Positions 35,731 to 44,477 of a stretch of DNA of 64,000 nt are shown one piece after another. This DNA comes from Microtetraspora sp. NBRC 16547 (GTDB taxonomy: Bacteria; Actinomycetota; Actinomycetes; Streptosporangiales; Streptosporangiaceae): NCBI RefSeq assembly GCF_030268965.1, contig NZ_BSSE01000034.1, positions 1 to 64,000 on the forward strand. Direction: 5' to 3'. The translations under genes were made by a program, and so were the position numbers. Each line of letters starts with the position of its first letter. Position 1 is the first letter of the stretch. The notes under the pieces were generated by a model. That model was not told the origin of the DNA, made no database searches, and was given only the letters and a program-made list of their open reading frames with translations.

Positions 35731-35749
35731 TGTGGAGGCCGGCTCCCGT
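35701..35749. repeat. 25-bp tandem duplication spanning the GT87 stop codon
   Basis: GGTGATGTGGAG followed by a similar 12-13 nt occurs twice back to back (35701-35725 and 35726-35749). The TGA that ends the gene lies at 35728-35730, within the second copy; the same trinucleotide in the first copy is out of frame. Confidence 0.8.
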
Positions 35750-35849
35750 CCGCTCCCTCCCACCTGCTCCGCTCAGTGCCCCGTACGGACTGTCCCGATT
35801 CGGGGGAATCCCGGTGTGGGCACGTGTGACGGGTAGCTAACCTTGTGCT

Positions 35850-36770
35850 ATGCCAAAGCTCGCGTACCTGGGGCCGGAGGGCACCTTCACCGAGGCCGCC
35901 GGGCGCGCCCTGGCGCCCGACGCCGAGCGACTGCCCTGCGCGAACGTCGGGGCGGCCCTGGACGCGGTCCGGACCGGAGAGGCCGACGGCGCCGTGGTCC
36001 CCCTGGAGAACTCGCTCGAAGGCGGCATCATCCAGACGCTGGACGAGTTCGCGTGGGGCGAGCCGCTGCTGATCATCGCGGAATACCTGCTGCCGGTCGA
36101 GTTCTCGCTGCTCGTCCGCCCGGGCACCGAGCTCGGCCAGATCAAGCGGGTCACCACGCATCCCGCCGCGCACACCCAGTGCCGGGGCTTCATCGACCGC
36201 GAGCTGCCCGGCGCGGTCGTCATCCCGGCCTCCTCGACCGCCGCCGCCGCGCAGGAGGTGGCCAATCCCGAGTCTCCGTACGACGCGGCGATCAGCCCGG
36301 CCATCGCGGGCGAGGTGTACGGCCTGGCGGAGGCGGCGTCGAACATCGGCGACCGGAACGACACGGTGACCAGGTTCGTCCGGGTGGCTCCGCCCGGCCC
36401 GATCCCGGAGCCGACGGGCGCCGACCGCACGTCCCTGGTGGCCTTCCTCAAGGAGGACCACGCCGGAGCCCTGCTGGAGATGCTCAGCGAGTTCGCCGTA
36501 CGCGGCGTGAACCTGACCCGGATTGAGTCCCGTCCGACCGGGCAGGGCATCGGCAGCTATTTCTTCCACTTCGACTGCGAGGGGCACGTCGCCGACGCCC
36601 GGGTCGGGGAGGCCTTGTCCGGTCTGCACCGGATCTGCGGCGATCTGCGGTTCCTCGGCAGCTACCCGCGGGCCGACCAGGTCGTCACGCAGATCAGGCA
36701 GGGCACGGCCGATCGCGACTTCGACGAGGCGGCCGAGTGGCTCGGCCGGATGCGCTCCGGCAAGGTTTGA
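35850..36770 (+). CDS. pheA: Prephenate dehydratase
   Basis: Converts prephenate to phenylpyruvate in phenylalanine synthesis. The PDT domain (~1-185) opens KLAYLGPEGTFTEAA and includes VVPLENSLEGG, FIDRELPGAVVIPASSTAAAA and NDTVTRFV with the catalytic Thr-Arg-Phe. A C-terminal ACT domain (~205-285) contains ESRPTGQGIGSYFFHFD, matching the ESRP motif for phenylalanine feedback binding. It is monofunctional (306 aa). TAACCT lies 8-14 nt before the ATG with no Shine-Dalgarno, suggesting leaderless expression. The pheA-serS pairing is conserved in actinobacteria. Confidence 0.95.
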   Translation: MPKLAYLGPEGTFTEAAGRALAPDAERLPCANVGAALDAVRTGEADGAVVPLENSLEGGIIQTLDEFAWGEPLLIIAEYLLPVEFSLLVRPGTELGQIKRVTTHPAAHTQCRGFIDRELPGAVVIPASSTAAAAQEVANPESPYDAAISPAIAGEVYGLAEAASNIGDRNDTVTRFVRVAPPGPIPEPTGADRTSLVAFLKEDHAGALLEMLSEFAVRGVNLTRIESRPTGQGIGSYFFHFDCEGHVADARVGEALSGLHRICGDLRFLGSYPRADQVVTQIRQGTADRDFDEAAEWLGRMRSGKV

Positions 36771-36837
36771 TCATCCGGCGTGCCGCACCGGACAATCGGG
36801 GCGCGCGCGGTAGCCGCACCTCGGTAGCCTTTGTTCC

Positions 36838-38100
36838 GTGACTGACCTGCGTACCCTTCGTGAGGACCCGGACCGGCTCCGGGCGTCGCAGCGCGCCCGT
36901 GGTGAGGATGACTCGGTCGTCGACACGCTGCTCTCCCTCGACGAGCGCCGTCGAAGTGCGCTGACCGCCTTCGAGTCGCTGCGCGCCGAGCAGAAGTCCA
37001 TCGGCAAGTCGGTGTCCAAGGCCTCCGGGGACGAGCGCCAGGCGCTGCTCGACCGCGCCAAGGACCTCGCCGCGCAGGTGAAGGCCGCCGAGGCGGAGGC
37101 CGAGAAAGCGGCCGCGGACCTCGACGCGGTGATCGAGGGCGTGCCCAACATCGTGGACGAGAACGCTCCGCCCGGAGGCGAGGACGACTACGTCCTGCTC
37201 GAGGAGATCGGCGAGAAGCCCTCGTTCGACTTCACTCCCCGCGACCACCTGGAGCTGGGCGAGATGCTCGGCGCCATCGACATGGAGCGCGGCGCGAAGG
37301 TCTCGGGCGCGCGGTTCTTCTTCCTGACGGGCGTCGGCGCGCGGCTGCAGCTCGGCATGCTCAACATGGCCATGCAGCAGGCGATCGAGGCCGGGTTCAC
37401 CCCGATGATCACGCCGGTGCTGGTGCGGCCCGAGTCGATGCAGGGGACCGGCTTCCACGTCGCCCACGACAAGGAGATCTACCGCCTGCCCGATGACGAC
37501 CTCTACCTGGTGGGCACCTCGGAGGTGCCGCTGGCGGCCTACCACGGTGATGAGATCCTCGATACCGGCTCGCTGCCCATCCGCTACGCCGGCTGGTCGT
37601 CGTGCTTCCGCCGCGAGGCCGGTTCGTACGGCAAGGACACGCGGGGTATCATCCGCGTCCACCAGTTCGACAAGGTCGAGATGTTCTCCTTCTGCCGCCC
37701 CGAGGAGGCGCGTGAGGAGCACCTCCGCCTGCTCAACTGGGAGAAGGAGATGCTGGCCAAGGTCGAGCTGCCCTACCGCGTGATCGACGTCGCGGCGGGT
37801 GACCTCGGCGCCTCGGCCGCGAGGAAGTTCGACTGCGAGGCGTGGATCCCGAGCCAGGGGCGCTACCGCGAGGTCACCTCGACGTCGAACTGCACCGACT
37901 ACCAGGCTCGCCGCCTGCGCGTGCGCTACCGCGACCAGGACGGCAAGCCGCAGCACGTCGCGACGCTGAACGGCACGCTGGCCACCACCCGCTGGATCGT
38001 CGCCATCCTGGAGACCCACCAGCAGGCGGACGGCTCGGTCGTGGTCCCCAAGGCGCTGCGCCCGTACGTTGGGCTCGACGTCCTGGAGCCGATCAAGTAA
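36838..38100 (+). CDS. serS: Seryl-tRNA synthetase
   Basis: Class II synthetase that charges tRNA-Ser, such as the one at 47.1 kb. The N-terminal coiled-coil arm covers ~25-105. The catalytic domain has motif 2, [30 protein letters not shown] for serine binding, and motif 3, [15 protein letters not shown]. 420 aa, standard length. GTG at 36838 is 7 nt after TAGCCT (36825-36830), with no Shine-Dalgarno, consistent with a leaderless message. Terminated by a strong hairpin at 38119. Confidence 0.97.
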   Translation: MTDLRTLREDPDRLRASQRARGEDDSVVDTLLSLDERRRSALTAFESLRAEQKSIGKSVSKASGDERQALLDRAKDLAAQVKAAEAEAEKAAADLDAVIEGVPNIVDENAPPGGEDDYVLLEEIGEKPSFDFTPRDHLELGEMLGAIDMERGAKVSGARFFFLTGVGARLQLGMLNMAMQQAIEAGFTPMITPVLVRPESMQGTGFHVAHDKEIYRLPDDDLYLVGTSEVPLAAYHGDEILDTGSLPIRYAGWSSCFRREAGSYGKDTRGIIRVHQFDKVEMFSFCRPEEAREEHLRLLNWEKEMLAKVELPYRVIDVAAGDLGASAARKFDCEAWIPSQGRYREVTSTSNCTDYQARRLRVRYRDQDGKPQHVATLNGTLATTRWIVAILETHQQADGSVVVPKALRPYVGLDVLEPIK

Positions 38101-39643
38101 GCCGCTCGGTTTCTTCCGAAGGCCCCGCCTTTCCGGCGGGGCCTTCGTCTTTCTCACGCCTTCCTTGCTCGCGCTGGGAGAGACGGTCCGAGAGGGCTCG
38201 TTTCGCGATCAACGAGGCGGTCGGCGCCGCGCCCAGGATCACGGCCAGCAGGCCGGCCACGCCGTACGAATCGGGCGAACCGGCGCTCCAGCCCAGGAAC
38301 GGCAGGAAGACCCCACCGAAGGTGAGGAGGGCGAGGAGAATGCTCGTCCCTCCCGACGGGCCCCTCAGGCACTGGAAGAGGCCCCACATCACGAGCACTG
38401 CCGTGCCGCCGACCAGCGCCAGCGGCATGCCCCCGAAGAGGACGAGGGGGCCGATGAGCCCCAGGCTCGGTTTCAGGGCGATGCCGAGCAACCCGACCCA
38501 CAGGACCAGGCCCGCGAACGGGAAGCCCGCCGGCCACTCCTCCACGCACCCGTCCAGGGCGAGTCCGATGAGCAGCACGATGACCGCGACGAGGATCGCC
38601 ACCCACATCTCACCGTCGATCCGCGATCCGGGGTCGGTGAGGGACGGGGCCGACTTCGCGGAGAGCCCGCCGTCGGGTGTCAAGCCGAGCCGCTGCCAGC
38701 GTCCCGACGGATCCCGTACGGCCACGCCGTCGCGGCCGTTGGCGACGACCACGATGTGCGCGCCCCCATCGTCCGGTACGGCCTGCACGGCGAGCGCGAG
38801 GGAATTGGCGTGATCGACCTCCGTCCCTTCCGAGGGAACGCGGTACACCCGGTCCAGCCACTCCTGGCGGCCGGGAGAGATCTGCCAGGCCGTCGTCCAC
38901 GTGTTCCCGCCGTCGGCGGACTCCTCCACCTGGAGCAGGCCCGGGACGATCCGGTAGCAGTGCGCCTGGTCACCCGGCACGCAGGCCGTGCTCTGGACCG
39001 TTTCGGGGGGAGAAGCGTCCCATTTCCGCCAGGCCACGCCGCCGTCGGTTTTCCGCCAGGCCACGCCGCCGTCGGTTTTCCGCCAGGTCACGCCGCCGTC
39101 GGTGGAAGCGACCGTGTCGAGCGGGTGGAGGCGCACGACGATGTCCCTCTCCTGGACCTCCACGGCGGTCGCTGATGGGGGTCGGGGCATGGCCCCGGTC
39201 GCCGTCGCGGCGAACATCGCCACCGGGACGATGAGCACGGCCTGCGGGAGCCGTACGGGAGGGCGCCGGGCGGCCCGCCGCCAGACGAGCCAGGCCAGGC
39301 CGAGAGCGGGCAGCGCGATCAGGTCGGTCGGATCGGCCACTATCCGCGACGGGATGAAGAGGGACCACAGCCAGGACGCGACCTCCGCGCCGGCGGCGGT
39401 GACCTTCATCAGCGTGAAGAGCGTCCCGGTGAGCGCGATCGCGACCGGGGCCGGACATCGGATGAGCAGCGCCATCAGCGGCGGGGCCGCGACCAGCCCG
39501 GCGAAGTCGCTGAGCTTGCCGGTGACCGGGCCGGGCCACAGCTCCTTGAGGAGGTGATCGTTGAGCAGGAGCACGGCCACGGCCAGCGTGGTGGTCGGAT
39601 GGGCGAGCCACACGAGCGCGTGGCCGGAGCGTCGCGTCGTCAC
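38093..39643 (-). CDS. Membrane protein with BNR/Asp-box repeats in an outer domain
   Basis: About 516 aa; family not recognised. Three or four helices ([20 protein letters not shown] onward) precede an outer domain of about 200 residues and then roughly five C-terminal helices. The outer domain contains [10 protein letters not shown], two more exact-register copies TDGGVAWRK, and later [12 protein letters not shown]. These resemble Asp-box (S-x-D-x-G-x-T-W) turns of sialidase-like beta propellers. The last residues are charged. The start is uncertain: GTG at 39643 directly precedes the first helix region, with others at 39664 and 39748; none has a good Shine-Dalgarno. Confidence 0.6.
   Translation of the reverse strand: MTTRRSGHALVWLAHPTTTLAVAVLLLNDHLLKELWPGPVTGKLSDFAGLVAAPPLMALLIRCPAPVAIALTGTLFTLMKVTAAGAEVASWLWSLFIPSRIVADPTDLIALPALGLAWLVWRRAARRPPVRLPQAVLIVPVAMFAATATGAMPRPPSATAVEVQERDIVVRLHPLDTVASTDGGVTWRKTDGGVAWRKTDGGVAWRKWDASPPETVQSTACVPGDQAHCYRIVPGLLQVEESADGGNTWTTAWQISPGRQEWLDRVYRVPSEGTEVDHANSLALAVQAVPDDGGAHIVVVANGRDGVAVRDPSGRWQRLGLTPDGGLSAKSAPSLTDPGSRIDGEMWVAILVAVIVLLIGLALDGCVEEWPAGFPFAGLVLWVGLLGIALKPSLGLIGPLVLFGGMPLALVGGTAVLVMWGLFQCLRGPSGGTSILLALLTFGGVFLPFLGWSAGSPDSYGVAGLLAVILGAAPTASLIAKRALSDRLSQREQGRREKDEGPAGKAGPSEETERLT
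38119..38145 (+). terminator. serS terminator, inside the convergent gene
   Basis: AAGGCCCCGCC, a 5-nt loop, then GGCGGGGCCTT followed by CGTCTTTCT. It starts 18 nt after the serS stop and therefore lies within the last codons of the convergent membrane-protein gene that ends at 38093. Confidence 0.85.
39024..39104. repeat. 27-bp in-frame tandem repeat, three copies
   Basis: Three copies starting near 39024, 39051 and 39078 encode the nine-residue unit TDGGV(T/A)WRK on the minus strand. Near-identity at DNA level indicates recent slippage expansion of one Asp-box motif. Confidence 0.85.
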
Positions 39644-39784
39644 GCGTGGTTCGATGCCCGGCACGGGGAGCGGGTTGTCACGATGCGATCTCGGTGTGGG
39701 GACGACTCGGTTGCCCGCCGACCTCGCCGCCGTGGGCCGATCGCACACCGCGGAATATCTGCGCCGCGATCTGGGACGACCCCT

Positions 39785-39949
39785 CTAGGTCATGTTTCGT
39801 GGATCTTTTTGGCCTACTGCGGTCGCCCAGATGGCGCCTCGCGGCGTTGTCGTCGTCGGCCGGAGGCTCCGCTCCGACCTCCTTCTCCGCCTTGCGACGC
39901 ATCCATCTGGCCGATCCTCGCTACGGCAAAGATCCACGAAACACTCCCT
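39785..39949. mobile_element. MITE-like palindromic element, copy 2 (complete)
   Basis: Perfect 15-bp terminal inverted repeats (GTTTCGTGGATCTTT at 39794-39808 and AAAGATCCACGAAAC at 39928-39942), extended outward imperfectly by CTAGG/CCTAG. The interior is an imperfect palindrome throughout, centred on GGAGGCTCCGCTCC. Its core, from GCCCAGATGGCGCCTCG (39825) to CGCCTTGCGAC (39898), is closely shared with the 63.9-kb copy. No ORF. Confidence 0.75.
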
Positions 39950-40472
39950 AGGGCACCTTGATCCAGGTGTTGCCGATGAGGTCGTCCTTGGTGATCTCGT
40001 CCAGGTAGTCCTGGGTGCTGCCGGTGTAGTCGAGCGTCACGGGCGCCCAGTAGTGCCCCGCCCGGAACTTCCCGCGATAGCTGGACTTGATCCACACGTT
40101 GAACGACATGGTGATCGTGCTGTGGTTGAGGGAGCGGATCACGCAGTACACCGCGTAGTTCCCCGCGGAGTTGCGCTTCTGGGTGCCGCACTTGGCGCCC
40201 CGTGGCTTGGTCACGAAGCGGACTCTCGGTGAGATGCCACGGGGCAGGTCCGTCTCCAGAACCAGCGCCTCGTCCACCATCTGGTCGGGGTGGGTGACCT
40301 TGTAGGTGAAGCGGGCGGGCCCGCCTCTCCTGATCGCCGAGGGGTAGGTCACCTTCACCTTGGTCGTACGTCGCGCGACCTGGGCGTCGGTGGTGGCAGC
40401 GGCGTTGGCGGGTGTGGGGGACACGAGGAAAGTCGCCATCAGGCAGGTGGCGGCCACAAGGATTCTGCGCAT
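39948..40472 (-). CDS. Secreted protein of unknown function
   Basis: 174 aa with a clear signal peptide (MRRILVAATCLMATFLVSPTPANA). The mature part looks like a single beta-sandwich, with KVKVTYPSAIRRGGPARFTYKV and later FNVWIKSSYRGKFRAGHYW. It contains two cysteines (GAKCGTQ and AVYCVIR) that may form a disulfide. The layout resembles actinobacterial DUF11-like or immunoglobulin-like adhesive domains, but I cannot name a family. The TAG stop falls at the end of the palindromic element. ATG at 40472 follows a weak GGGGGAAAG-type site on the minus strand. Probably exported by Sec. Confidence 0.65.
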   Translation of the reverse strand: MRRILVAATCLMATFLVSPTPANAAATTDAQVARRTTKVKVTYPSAIRRGGPARFTYKVTHPDQMVDEALVLETDLPRGISPRVRFVTKPRGAKCGTQKRNSAGNYAVYCVIRSLNHSTITMSFNVWIKSSYRGKFRAGHYWAPVTLDYTGSTQDYLDEITKDDLIGNTWIKVP

Positions 40473-40594
40473 GATCGCTCTCAGCTGGGGGAAAGTCGTT
40501 TCGCTGGTGCGCTTCCACGATCACAAGAGCGCATGCCCAGAGCAAGCCCTTTTCGGCTGTTCGTTCTGATTCGTCCCCCGCCCCGGCGGGGTGC

Positions 40595-40820
40595 TCAGCC
40601 GGTCAGGTAGCGCTGCAATGTCGGGGCGATCCACTCGATGACCTCCTCGCGGGACAGCGCCACGATCGGTGGAAGGCACAGGACGTAGCGGCACAGGGCC
40701 ATGCCGAGGATCTGGCTGGCGGCGAGCCCCGCCCGCAGGGCGGCCTCGGCGGGGGTGCGGCAGCCCGGCATGGCGACCGGGGCGAGTTGGGTCGCGAAGA
40801 TGGTGCGCATGTGCTCGGCC
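40595..40820 (-). pseudogene. TetR-family regulator, C-terminal remnant
   Basis: The minus-strand frame gives AAEALRAGLAASQ-like sequence (EAALRAGLAASQILGMALCRYVL) and ends EEVIEWIAPTLQRYLTG, the classic C-terminal ligand domain end of a TetR repressor. The N-terminal helix-turn-helix half is absent; homology stops near 40820, where a monooxygenase fragment begins on the opposite strand. It probably regulated that monooxygenase before a deletion removed both 5' halves. Confidence 0.75.
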
Positions 40821-40823
40821 GGC

Positions 40824-41483
40824 ATGCACAGCACGGTTCGCGAGCAGGTGGGCATCGGCTTCACCGGCGGGCGGTATGCCGAGTCGTTCACCCTGGCCGA
40901 CGTACGGCTCAGCGGCGGACTCCCGGGCGACGAGGTCCTGCTCTACTTCGCGCAGGAAGGGTTGATGGTGGTGGCGCCACTGCCGGACGGGACGTTCCGG
41001 ATCGTCGCAACCCTGGACGAGGCCCCGGCGGAGCCGGACGCGGCCTTCGTGCAGGCCCTGCTTGACTCCCGGGGGCCGTCAAGGGTCCGTCCGGTCGTAC
41101 GGGAGGTCGTGTGGGGCTCGAGGTTCCGGATTCACCACCGCGTGGCTGACACCTACCGTGTGGGACGTGTGCTCCTCGCAGGAGACGCGGCGCACGTCCA
41201 CAGCCCCGCCGGAGGCCAAGGGATGAACGCCGGCATCCTGGACGCCGTGGCGCTCGGAGAGGCGCTGGCGGCCGTCCTGGGCGGCGCTGAGGGGGCACTG
41301 GACGCGTACAGCGACTCTCGCCGTCCCGCGGCCGTGAAGGTCGTCTCTCTGGCCGACCGGCTCACCCGGCTGGCCACGATGAGGAAGGGCATGCGTCCGC
41401 TCCGGAACCTGGCGCTGCGGGCGGTGAGCCCGATCCTGCGCCGCGAACTCGCGCGGCGGCTCTCGGGCCTCGTGTATCGGTGA
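40824..41483 (+). pseudogene. FAD-dependent monooxygenase, C-terminal remnant
   Basis: From VREQVGIGFTGGRYAESF (about 40838) this follows the second half of PHBH-type FAD hydroxylases: LADVRL, VVAPLPDGTFRIVATLD, then the flavin-binding GRVLLAGDAAHVHSPAGGQG and MNAGILDAVALGEALA. The N-terminal Rossmann GxGxxG domain, normally about 160 residues, is missing. An ATG at 40824 could permit translation of 219 residues, but without the dinucleotide fold it should not be active. The junction with the antisense TetR fragment is abrupt. Confidence 0.8.
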
Positions 41484-41532
41484 GACCGCCTACAGGGTGC
41501 CCTCAGCCCCGGGAAAGCGTGAGTGGAAAACG

Positions 41533-41569
41533 CGAAGGCGGGACCCGCTGGACGCGGACCCCGCCTTCG
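41533..41569. terminator. Hairpin terminator serving cspA
   Basis: CGAAGGCGGG ... CCCGCCTTCG, a 10-bp perfect stem with an internal partly paired loop, 16 nt past the cspA stop. Symmetric enough to act on the opposite strand too. Confidence 0.75.
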
Positions 41570-41584
41570 ACGGTGTTTCAGAGA

Positions 41585-41788
41585 TCAGAGCGCACGGACG
41601 TTGGACGCCTGCGGACCCTTCGGACCAGAGGTCACCTCGAACTCGACCCGCTGGCCGTCCTCGAGGTTGCGGTAGCCGCTGCCGGTGATCGCCGAGAAGT
41701 GGACGAAGACGTCCGGCTCCCCACCGTCCGGTGCGATGAAGCCGAAGCCCTTCTCAGCGTTGAACCACTTGACGGTTCCCTGAGCCAT
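41585..41788 (-). CDS. cspA: Cold-shock protein (CspA family)
   Basis: 67-aa single OB-fold RNA-binding protein. RNP1 (KGFGFIAPD) and RNP2 (VFVHFSAI) are intact, as is the opening GTVKWFNAE. It binds single-stranded RNA and prevents secondary structure; in actinomycetes these are often constitutively abundant. The Shine-Dalgarno GGGAGAG lies 6 nt before the ATG. The upstream 240-bp region to the divergent HAD gene is AT-richer than average and could hold a long regulatory leader, as in other csp genes. Confidence 0.97.
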   Translation of the reverse strand: MAQGTVKWFNAEKGFGFIAPDGGEPDVFVHFSAITGSGYRNLEDGQRVEFEVTSGPKGPQASNVRAL

Positions 41789-42027
41789 TAATGCTCTCCC
41801 TAAGGAAGTGAATCTTGGGGCTCACACCTCGTGAACCCCGGTGTGTCGCACAGCTCCCCGGGTGGCTCATACAGTCAAGCTGGCTTTCGCTACGGGAACA
41901 GCTAATACAACGCCATCACATCTAACACTATGACGCCGGTGGGTGTTCCACGTCCGGGGGAAGATTTCTCCCGTCTTCATCCCCGAGGACGGACGCGGGT
42001 ACAACAGCGTGCAAACTAGAGGCTGCT

Positions 42028-42825
42028 ATGACCAGCCCCCGCCTCGTCGCCACGGACCTGGACGGCACCGCCCTGCGGGCCGACGGGACCGTCTCCGCGC
42101 GCACCGCCGCCGCCTTCGCCCTCGTGGAGGAGGCCGGAGGGACGCTCGTCTTCGTCACCGGACGGCCGCCCCGCTGGATGCACAGCGTGGCGGGAGCCGT
42201 ACGCCATCGAGGGCTGTCGATCTGCGCCAACGGGGCGCTCGTCTACGACCTGCACACCGAGCGGATCGTCGAGTCCCGCATGATCGACCCCGACGCCCTG
42301 GATGAGTCCGTCCGCCGCCTGCGTGAACACCTGCCCGAGCTGGTCTTCGCCGTCGAGTACGAGGGCGGTTACGCGCATGAGTCCGACTTCCCCATCGACG
42401 GAGCGGACGTCAGGATCGCGGCCGGGCTGCGGGTGGGGCTGTACACGCTGACCTCGCGGCCGTGCGCCAAACTGCTCGCCGAGCATCCGACGATGGATCC
42501 GGACGAGCTCTACCGGCTGTCGGTCACCCTTGTGGGCGATCTGGTGACCCCGACGCACTCCAGCGGCCGGGCGCTGATCGAGATGAGCGCCCACGGCGTC
42601 ACGAAGGCGTCGGCGCTCGCCGTGCTGGCCGAAGAGCTCGGGATCATGCGGCACGAGGTCGTGGCGTTCGGCGACATGCCGAACGACCTGCCCATGCTGG
42701 CCTGGGCCGGGACGTCGTACGCGGTGGCCAACGCCCACCCTGAGGTGCTGGCCGCCGTCGATCATGTGACGACGGCCAACAACGACGACGGAGTCGCCCG
42801 GATTTTGGAATCTCTTTACCGATAA
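42028..42825 (+). CDS. HAD-superfamily hydrolase (Cof type)
   Basis: A phosphatase of the Cof/YbiV-like HAD-IIB group, 265 aa. Motif I is ATDLDGTAL with the nucleophile and general-acid Asp pair, motif II Thr is in VFVTGRPP, the Lys is in GVTKASALAVL, and motif IV is AFGDMPNDLPML. The large C2 cap lies between. Substrates are usually sugar phosphates or pyridoxal phosphate; none can be assigned here. ATG at 42028 has AGAGGC at 6 nt. It is convergent with bpa, with stops 4 nt apart. Confidence 0.9.
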   Translation: MTSPRLVATDLDGTALRADGTVSARTAAAFALVEEAGGTLVFVTGRPPRWMHSVAGAVRHRGLSICANGALVYDLHTERIVESRMIDPDALDESVRRLREHLPELVFAVEYEGGYAHESDFPIDGADVRIAAGLRVGLYTLTSRPCAKLLAEHPTMDPDELYRLSVTLVGDLVTPTHSSGRALIEMSAHGVTKASALAVLAEELGIMRHEVVAFGDMPNDLPMLAWAGTSYAVANAHPEVLAAVDHVTTANNDDGVARILESLYR

Positions 42826-42829
42826 CGGC

Positions 42830-43348
42830 TTACAGGTAGGGCCCCGAGGCGCGGTGGTGCTGGTCGTCCTGCCCCTGCGACATGCCGCCGGGGAGGGCGC
42901 GGCGCATCTGCTCCAACTGGGCTCGTGCGGCCATCTGCTGGGCGAACAACGTGGTCTGAATGCCGTGGAAGAGTCCCTCAAGCCATCCGACGAGCTGCGC
43001 GTGCGCCACCCGGAGCTCCGCGTCCGAGGGCGGCGCACCGTGGTCGTCGGTGAACGGCAGCGACAGCCGCTCCAGCTCGTCGACGAGCTCGGGCGCGAGA
43101 CCGTCCTCCAGCTCCTTTACGGAACTTTCATGGATTTCTTTGAGGCGCTTGCGGCTCGCCTCGTCCAAGGGAGCGGCGCGCACTTCCTCGAGGAGTTGGC
43201 GGATCATGCTGCCGATGCGCATGACCTTCGCCGGCTGCTCCACGAGGTCGGCGACCGAGCGCTCCTCGTGCGCGCCGTTCTCGCCGGAAACGGACAAGCC
43301 GTCGGGCCCCACGACCACGATCTGCGGCGTGCTCTCGTCTGCGTTCAT
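42830..43348 (-). CDS. bpa: Bacterial proteasome activator (Bpa/PafE)
   Basis: 172-residue helical protein homologous to mycobacterial Rv3780. Bpa forms a ring that opens the 20S proteasome gate without ATP and feeds it unfolded substrates. The core (~30-145) has ADLVEQPAKVMRIGSMIRQL, ELVDELERLSLPF and QLVGWLEGLFHGIQTTLFAQ. The extreme C-terminus, ASGPYL, carries the penultimate Tyr of the HbYX-like docking motif. This implies that the genome encodes a Pup-proteasome system elsewhere. Confidence 0.94.
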   Translation of the reverse strand: MNADESTPQIVVVGPDGLSVSGENGAHEERSVADLVEQPAKVMRIGSMIRQLLEEVRAAPLDEASRKRLKEIHESSVKELEDGLAPELVDELERLSLPFTDDHGAPPSDAELRVAHAQLVGWLEGLFHGIQTTLFAQQMAARAQLEQMRRALPGGMSQGQDDQHHRASGPYL

Positions 43349-43410
43349 CGGCCGCTCATCACTCCTCGTCCGCGTCGGGCTCGGTCGGTACTCATGCGTT
43401 TAAACCTAAC

Positions 43411-44364
43411 TCACCGAACCAGGAGGATTTTGCCGATGTGCTCCCCTGATTCCAGCATCCGGTGCGCCTCGGCGGCCTCACGCATCGGCACGCTGGCGTA
43501 GATCACCGGCTTGATCGCGCCCGCGCTGATCAGAGGCCAGACGTCGTTGACGACTCCCCTGCAGATGGCGCCCTTCTCGTCCACCGGCCGGGCGCGCAGG
43601 CCCGCCGCCGAGATCGACGCTCGCTTGGCCAGGAGCTTGCCGAGATCCAGCTCGCCGATCCTTCCGCCCTGCATTCCGATCACCACGAGGCGGCCGCCGA
43701 CCGCCAGGGCGTCCAGGTTCTTCTTCAGGTACGCCGCGCCGACGATGTCAAGGATCACGTCGGCCTTCTTGACCGAGAAATCCTCCTCGCGGTAGTTCAG
43801 GGCCTCGTCGGCGCCGAGCTCCAGGCACTGCCGTACCTTCTCGGCCGAGCCCGCCGTCGCGATCACGCGGGAGCCGTATGCCTTGGCGAGCTGGATGGCC
43901 AGGGTGCCGATGCCGCTCGTGCCTCCGTGGACCAGCAGGGTCTCGCCCTTGCGGAGGCGGGCGCCCATGAAGACGTTCGACCAGACCGTGCAGGCGACCT
44001 CCGGCAGCCCGGCCGCCTCCAGCGGTGACACCCCCACCGGGACGGGCATGACCTGCTGCCACGGAACGGCCACGCGCTCCGCGTACCCTCCGCCGACGAG
44101 GAGTGCGCAGACCCGGTCCCCCGGCTGGAAGCCCTCCACGTCGGCACCGACCTCGATCACCGTTCCGGAGCACTCCAGGCCGGGAATCTCCGAGGCGCCT
44201 TTCGGCGGGGGATAGAAGCCCTGGCGCTGGAGGACGTCCGCGCGGTTGACGGCGGAAGCGGCCACGTCGATGACCACATCGCCTCGCGCGGGCTCCGGAT
44301 CGGGGACTTCCTGCCAGTCCAAAACCTCCGGACCACCGGGCTCCGTAATTACGATCGCGCGCAT
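43411..44364 (-). CDS. NAD(P)H:quinone oxidoreductase (zinc-free MDR family)
   Basis: Medium-chain dehydrogenase/reductase of 317 aa. The N-terminal GroES-like domain shows ASAVNRADVLQRQGFYPPP and GLECSGTV; the catalytic zinc cysteine is lacking. A Rossmann domain has LLVHGGTSGIGTLAIQLAKA, where AxxGxxG binds NADPH. The close match to PIG3/quinone oxidoreductase sequences (QGFYPPPKGASEIPGLE) suggests reduction of quinones to protect against redox cycling. ATG at 44364. It is divergent from the MinD-like gene with a 113-nt gap. Confidence 0.9.
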   Translation of the reverse strand: MRAIVITEPGGPEVLDWQEVPDPEPARGDVVIDVAASAVNRADVLQRQGFYPPPKGASEIPGLECSGTVIEVGADVEGFQPGDRVCALLVGGGYAERVAVPWQQVMPVPVGVSPLEAAGLPEVACTVWSNVFMGARLRKGETLLVHGGTSGIGTLAIQLAKAYGSRVIATAGSAEKVRQCLELGADEALNYREEDFSVKKADVILDIVGAAYLKKNLDALAVGGRLVVIGMQGGRIGELDLGKLLAKRASISAAGLRARPVDEKGAICRGVVNDVWPLISAGAIKPVIYASVPMREAAEAHRMLESGEHIGKILLVR

Positions 44365-44477
44365 GGGACCAAAGTAGCGGGGCCGCGAACTCGGCGGTTG
44401 CCCGCATTCGCTGCATTAGAGGGCGCTAATCTGCAATGTGTTTGCTGCCCCTTTAGCCCAGCCCGAGGGGGAACACG

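Noticed and set aside
41789-42027. Candidate structured cold-shock leader RNA
   Set aside because: The region is AT-richer and long enough, but I could not define a conserved fold by eye, so no RNA feature is claimed.
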